The notes under the pieces are model-generated. The model had not been told where the DNA came from. It searched no databases and was given only the letters and a program-made list of their open reading frames with translations. 64,000 nt of DNA, taken from the NCBI RefSeq assembly GCF_018143015.1, contig NC_054749.1, positions 31,366,911 to 31,430,910 on the forward strand, given 5' to 3'. Numbering within the stretch: position 1 is the stretch's first letter; the number at the start of each line of letters is the position of its first letter. This stretch comes from Lytechinus variegatus (lineage: Eukaryota > Echinodermata > Echinoidea > Temnopleuroida > Toxopneustidae). Made by a program: the position numbers and the translations under genes. This document shows, piece after piece, positions 59,438 to 64,000 of this stretch.

Positions 59438-62400
59438 ATGGAATCCGTGGTGGTAGCATCGTTTTGCACCCTTGCCGTTTTCCTGCTTCTCCAGTTTGTC
59501 AACTACCAGGCAGCTATTGGACCTGATAGTCCGTTGTCCATTGGTAAGGCTGTGTTCAATAATGATAAGAATGATAATAATAATAATGATGATAATAACG
59601 GTATATTTACCCAGGGTAGCCACTTAAGTCCCGAAAACTGTTCTCCCAGCGGGCCCTGCTATTATTATTCATCGGCTGAGCTAGGCTACCTATTCAGGTG
59701 CACACAGCTTTTTGATGAATTACCTGCCGGTACCCATTTACCTCACCTGGGTCGAGTGCAGCACACTGAGGATGAATTCCTTGCTGAAGGAAAGTACGCC
59801 ATGGCTGGGATTTGAGCCCACTTCCCTCTGTTTCAGAGTCCGGAGAATAATCGACTGGGCCACGACGTTTATGTCAGTGATGACCCCCACCAATTCACAT
59901 GTGCCACCTTATTATCCTACCATCCCTGCTTGTCATCTGAAGTCCACAATAGCTTACTCCTAATATCCCTCTTTTTCCTTCACAAACTCCATACCTCCCG
60001 TTCTAAGTCTCTTGAAATTTCCTAACATCGGATCTATGATTACATACATTTACATTCCATCTGGAACACAGGAATCTCCAAAGAAGTCGAGGGATCAGTT
60101 AAGAGAGAGACGCTCAATCGACAATTTATAGGGTAAAAGCGAGAGAGCGTTGTGGTATTGAAATCCAAAGTGGATCTTGTGAAATTTGTAAATGGGCTCT
60201 TGAATTTCGATTATCAAAAATATCATGTGAAGTAACTACAACCTCAATGTTTGGCATTATTTATTTTCTTGTCGATTAACCTAGCAAGCAAAGTAGTATT
60301 TTATTTTATTCTCTTATTACAAATTTAACTGAATTTGTCTTTTGATCTGTATTTCCCTCCTTTATTCACTTCCCAAAGGATGGTTTAAAAGCACTGTTGG
60401 TAACATCTCAAATAAGTACCCCACCCCGGTCACCCCTGCCGGGTACACTTTCAGCATATGGGGTCTCATCTACCTGTGGAACTTTGCCTGGATCATCTAC
60501 ATCCTGACGACCTTATGTCGATCAAACAGCCGCGGACCAGTCTACCTCAACCCACCTGCGACAACGGTCATGTTCCTCAACAGCTACATGATCAACAATG
60601 TTGCCAACATCCTGTGGCTATTCTTGTGGGATCGGGAGTACCTGACTAGATCTGCGTTAGGTCTCTTTCTGATCGCACTAACCCTCTACGTAGGGTTGTA
60701 CATCAGCCTCACCAATGTCTACCAGTATCTCACCGATTTCAAAGACTTTGCAGAGTAGGTTTGACGTTTCTTAGAATTAATGACATGAATGATGCAGTTC
60801 AGTAGTGTTTGAGCATAACTCGTGTTAAAATTAAAACTTTTGATTGTCCACAAATCATTTTTCTGTATTTTATTTTCGTGAGGAACATGCAGGTGTTACG
60901 TATGATTATTTTTCTTCAACAATGTCAAATGAACTTGGTACTATGTCCGAAGAACATTAAAGGGAAGCATTGTAGCTGTTCTCACTTCTGCAATAATTTT
61001 AAAACATGGCTTATCTCAAATGATCAACCCAATAATCCAAACTGAAGTGTGTAAGTTGGAACCTTCAACGTTATATAATTAAAAATAAAAACGGGATCTC
61101 TTCGCTCCTACATTTCAATAATGTTCTTGAAACATTTACATATTCTCGTCCCAAGAAGGAAAATCAGGTGTACGTTCATGTAATCATTATATTTATAAAT
61201 ATTATGGCGATTATTTTAGCACATTTATATTCTATCTAATTGTATGTATCTCTCCATGAAAATTATTCAACTAATAAATGTGTTTCCGATTCAACTAAAC
61301 ATTTCAATTATTTTATTTTTGGTTGTTAGATCTGATCTTTGGGCCTATAGAGTCTTAGTGCATAACGGTCTAGCCATCTACGCTACCTGGGCTACAGCTG
61401 CATCCCTCATCAATCTCTCAGTAGCACTCATATACGAAGCCATGCTACCAAGGTAATTACAATCTTTAAAGGGGAAGTTCACCCTGACAAAAATTTTATT
61501 GTAAAAATAGCAGAAAAAATAATAAAAAATATTGCCGAAGGTTTGAGAAAAATTCATCAAATAATTAAAAAGTTATTAGAATTTCAATTATTTGATTTGT
61601 GACGTCATATGCGAGCAGCATTTATACATAGCGAATGGTAAAAAATCAATGAAATGTCATTTTCTCAGAAAATTGAAAATGGTTTTCACTGTAACTTTTG
61701 TATATCAATAGACAAATCATTTCACACCCGATCATGAAAAGAAAACAAAATTAAGTCATCAGGAACCATACAAAATTTGAAATTCATACATTTTATATTA
61801 CATAACACATGGGGCAGCTGCTCGTTTATGACGTCACAAATCCCAAATTTTGAACTCTAATAACTTTTTTACTCTTTAACAGATTTTCCTCAAACCTTCA
61901 CCAATATTTTTTACTATTTTTTCTGCTATTTTTACAACAAAGTTTTCTTCAGGGTGAACTTCCCCTTTAAAAACATTTATTTTTAGAGGCGTGTCCAGGG
62001 GGTGAGAGATGGGGGTAAGGGTTCCCCAATTTCAAAGGGGGCACAATATTCACTGTAAAAAATACTTAATGACTAAAAAGAAACAACCACTTTGGAAAAA
62101 ACTATTGATATTTCACTTCACGGTGAAAATAATTGCATAGTCATTCTTCAAATTGTTATATCAGGAAATTTCCGGCAATGTAACAGAACAGACCTATTCT
62201 CAAAAAAGGAAGAGCACATTTAAGTACAGGAAATGTATAAGATATCACATATAATATACCAATTTCCTGTAATTTTACACGATGTATAAGATTACAGATG
62301 TTCTCGAAGCTCTGCCGCGTGATCCTTTCCTATAGGAGAAGAAAAGTATATTTGATAATAAGAAAGTTTAATTGTACAGTCTCAGAAGGAACCAGAAACA

Positions 62401-63012
62401 TTTGAATGGGGTACAATCACTAGCCAATGTGTCACATTGTTGAAGTCCCCAGATTTCCACCTTATTCCTGCATGGGTGCCTCCCCGCTAGATTCTCCATT
62501 AGTATTATCTACATCTTCAATTGGGTATACGATCGAATGTTCGTCCTATCAATCCATTATGTACCAGAATCAGTGTAACTCGATTGGGCAAATCACTCCC
62601 CCTGATCCCATATATGCACCCTATTTAAAACAACTCTGGCAAATTAAATTTATATTGTTTTTACATAATGGTTATGTCATTCTTTCTAAACAGCGATGTC
62701 GCCACGTACGTTTCACTGACCACTCTTGCCGTTATCGTCATCGTCTACTTTGTCTTTGAGTTGTTTGTCTTCGATGCCTATACTCGATACGTCTTCATGG
62801 TGTATCCGACCTTGATCTGGGCATTGGCTGGTATCATGGTCGCTAACGGGGATGACACTAACAGCCCAGTGTTTGTCTACAGTGCCATTCTCGTTTCAGT
62901 TTGTTTCATCTTCTTCATCGTCAAGACCGTTTTCATGATCATCCGCAGTCCCGTCTACCTAATCGTCAAGATGACCAGGGTTAATTCGACCACGTACAAA
63001 CACATAATGTAG
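59438..63012 (+). CDS. TspO/MBR-related membrane protein, gene E (4 coding exons)
   Basis: Closest paralogue of gene D, 307 aa. Coding exons are 59438-59543 (106 nt), 60379-60754 (376), 61330-61452 (123) and 62694-63012 (319), all GT-AG. Motifs are YPTPVTPAGYTFSIWGLIY, GPVYLNPP, NILWLFLWDREYL, NGLAIYATWATAASLINL and YPTLIWALAGIM; the C-terminus is VNSTTYKHIM. Exon 2 after its first 35 nt, and exon 4, are almost identical in DNA to gene D, while most intron sequence differs. A SINE occupies intron 1 and a foldback element intron 3; both are missing from gene D. The reading frame is intact. As with its relatives the ligand is unknown; TspO proteins bind tetrapyrroles and cholesterol, but that cannot be carried over to this branch with confidence. 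Confidence 0.9.
59600..59872 (-). mobile_element. tRNA-derived SINE, family 3, in intron 1 of gene E
   Basis: On the minus strand the head AACGTCGTGGCCCAGTCGAT (A-box region) and GTGGGCTCAAATCCCAGCC (B-box region) precede a body with CCTTCAGCAAGGAATTCATC and GGTGCACCTGAATAGG, ending in a TTATTATC microsatellite at 59560-59600. Not present in intron 1 of gene D. Confidence 0.7.
61465..61972. mobile_element. Foldback MITE in intron 3 of gene E
   Basis: Ends TTTAAAGGGGAAGTTCACCC on the left and GGGTGAACTTCCCCTTTAAA on the right are perfect inverted copies, and the arms continue through AAAATAGCAGAAAAAATA and GCTCATATGACGTCACAAAT-like words. 508 bp, non-coding. The matching site in gene D lacks it. 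Confidence 0.85.
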
Positions 63013-63049
63013 AAAAAAAGACCGACAGAGTACGTGTATTAACGATTTC

Positions 63050-63250
63050 TCTTCTCCTCCTCCTCCCTTCTTCTTCTTTCTTGTTAATTCGTCCTCTTCT
63101 CTTCCTTCCCTTTCTACTCCTCACCCTTCTTCTCCTCCACCTTTCTTCTTCATCTTCTTCTTTTTTCTTCTTTTTCTTCTGCTTTTTCTTATTGTTCTTT
63201 TTCTTCTTCTTTTTCTTCTTCCTCCTCCTCCTCTTCTTTATTTTCTCTTT
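63050..63250. repeat. CTT/TCC polypyrimidine tract after gene E
   Basis: About 200 bp of nearly pure pyrimidine in the sense strand, starting about 40 nt after the stop codon of gene E. Gene D has a shorter tract in the same place. Confidence 0.85.
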
Positions 63251-63409
63251 TAATATGATAATATTGTATTGATGGCGGCTTGATACTAGAATCCCTTATT
63301 TCCTAATTGCACGAGTCCTGTATTACATGTACATGTATTTTGAAATTATTATGACGCCTGTTACCGAATGTTATGATGCTGAGTTGTTGTGATTTCCATG
63401 TATTATACA

Positions 63410-63490
63410 GCAGTGGCGGATCCAGAGGGGGGCGCCCCGGGCGCGCGCCCCCCTATTTTCGCCGATTTTTTTTTTTTTTTTTTTTGATGG
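63410..63490. repeat. Left end of a dispersed G/C-run element
   Basis: CAGTGGCGGATCCAGAGGGG followed by GCGCGCGCCCCCC and a T run is the start of a common invertebrate dispersed repeat. The other end was not found before the window edge. The rest of 63490-64000 shows no supportable gene. Confidence 0.5.
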
Positions 63491-64000
63491 TTATATTTAC
63501 TGGATCGGTACAATGTAGTCAATTTCAAGGGCTAGATCTAGTCAAATCCTATATTTTAACTTACGCTCATGGCCTTTGTGTTCGCACAAATGCACCACTG
63601 TCATACTGTATTGCAATATGTAAATTCCGGAATTCCAGGGCGCGCAAGTCGATTGGTTGGAAAGTTGCACCACTTGTAATCGGGAGTTGCAGTGCAGTGA
63701 CCAGTGTGAAGATGTTGGATTGGATATCATTTTTTCCCGAAATTTTGTGTTTTTTGTAACATGCGTTTGTCCGTCTTTATGGCAAATACATGTAAATTGT
63801 AAGTAACAGATCGCGAGAGAAAATGTCAACGATGCGAATGATGTCTATCCTTGAGATTATTCTTCACTCAAAGATGAAGCCCTATATCGGGCGCCACGTG
63901 CGCAGCATTATCATTCTGCCTTGGTCATGTACGTTTTCACTGAAATGTATAGGTCAGACATATTTGTATTTAATGTAAACTAACTTTTACACTTTCTGGT

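Noticed and set aside
63373-63759. 128-codon ORF near the window end
   Set aside because: It begins inside a dispersed repeat with a T run and has no recognisable domain.

Overview
The window is animal nuclear DNA, most likely from an echinoderm and probably a sea urchin. This rests on split genes with GT-AG introns, a recognisable 40S ribosomal protein SA gene, and many AT-rich foldback transposons of types I associate with sea urchin genomes. The species is inferred, not proven. Nothing bacterial, no CRISPR array and no provirus was seen.

Layout. (1) 1-4414: transposon-rich flank with an 8-bp-duplication foldback element at 1336-1893 and a TCTA/TCCA microsatellite. (2) 4449-9452 (+): RPSA, six coding exons, 322 aa. 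Its introns carry a LINE remnant split by a TTAA-flanked foldback element, and a short decayed copy of an exon start. (3) 10219-11152: one foldback transposon nested in another. (4) 11620-18930: a 7.3 kb minisatellite of roughly 95-100 units of up to 79 bp. (5) 21031-22467 (+): an intronless gene for an unrecognised two-pass membrane protein with four PPxY motifs, behind a compact promoter (CRE, GTCACGTGAC box, TATA box) and two tiny upstream ORFs. (6) 22.8-28.1 kb: repeats, including a three-copy 174-bp tandem repeat. (7) 28148-63012: the main feature, a cluster of five paralogous genes for about eight-pass membrane proteins related to the TspO/MBR 'tryptophan-rich sensory protein' family. 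Three lie on the minus strand (A 28148-30114, B 38106-40725, C 45483-50048) and two on the plus strand (D 53411-56872, E 59438-63012), with C and D head to head.

Genes B to E share one exon plan exactly: coding exons of 106, 376, 123 and 319 nt, giving 307 aa. Gene A has 112, 376 and 508 nt (331 aa), because its last two exons are one and its tail is longer. B/C and D/E are the two closest pairs. Their exons match in patches far more closely than flanking exon or intron sequence, which suggests gene conversion. Each pair has a conserved upstream block followed by a splice donor, so every gene probably begins with a short non-coding exon.

RPSA is housekeeping (small ribosomal subunit). The PPxY protein looks like a Nedd4-type ligase adaptor or client. 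The TspO-like cluster is intact in all five copies and has no function I can name. It is the best candidate here for an undescribed system: a locally expanding family of membrane proteins related to tetrapyrrole/sterol-binding TspO.
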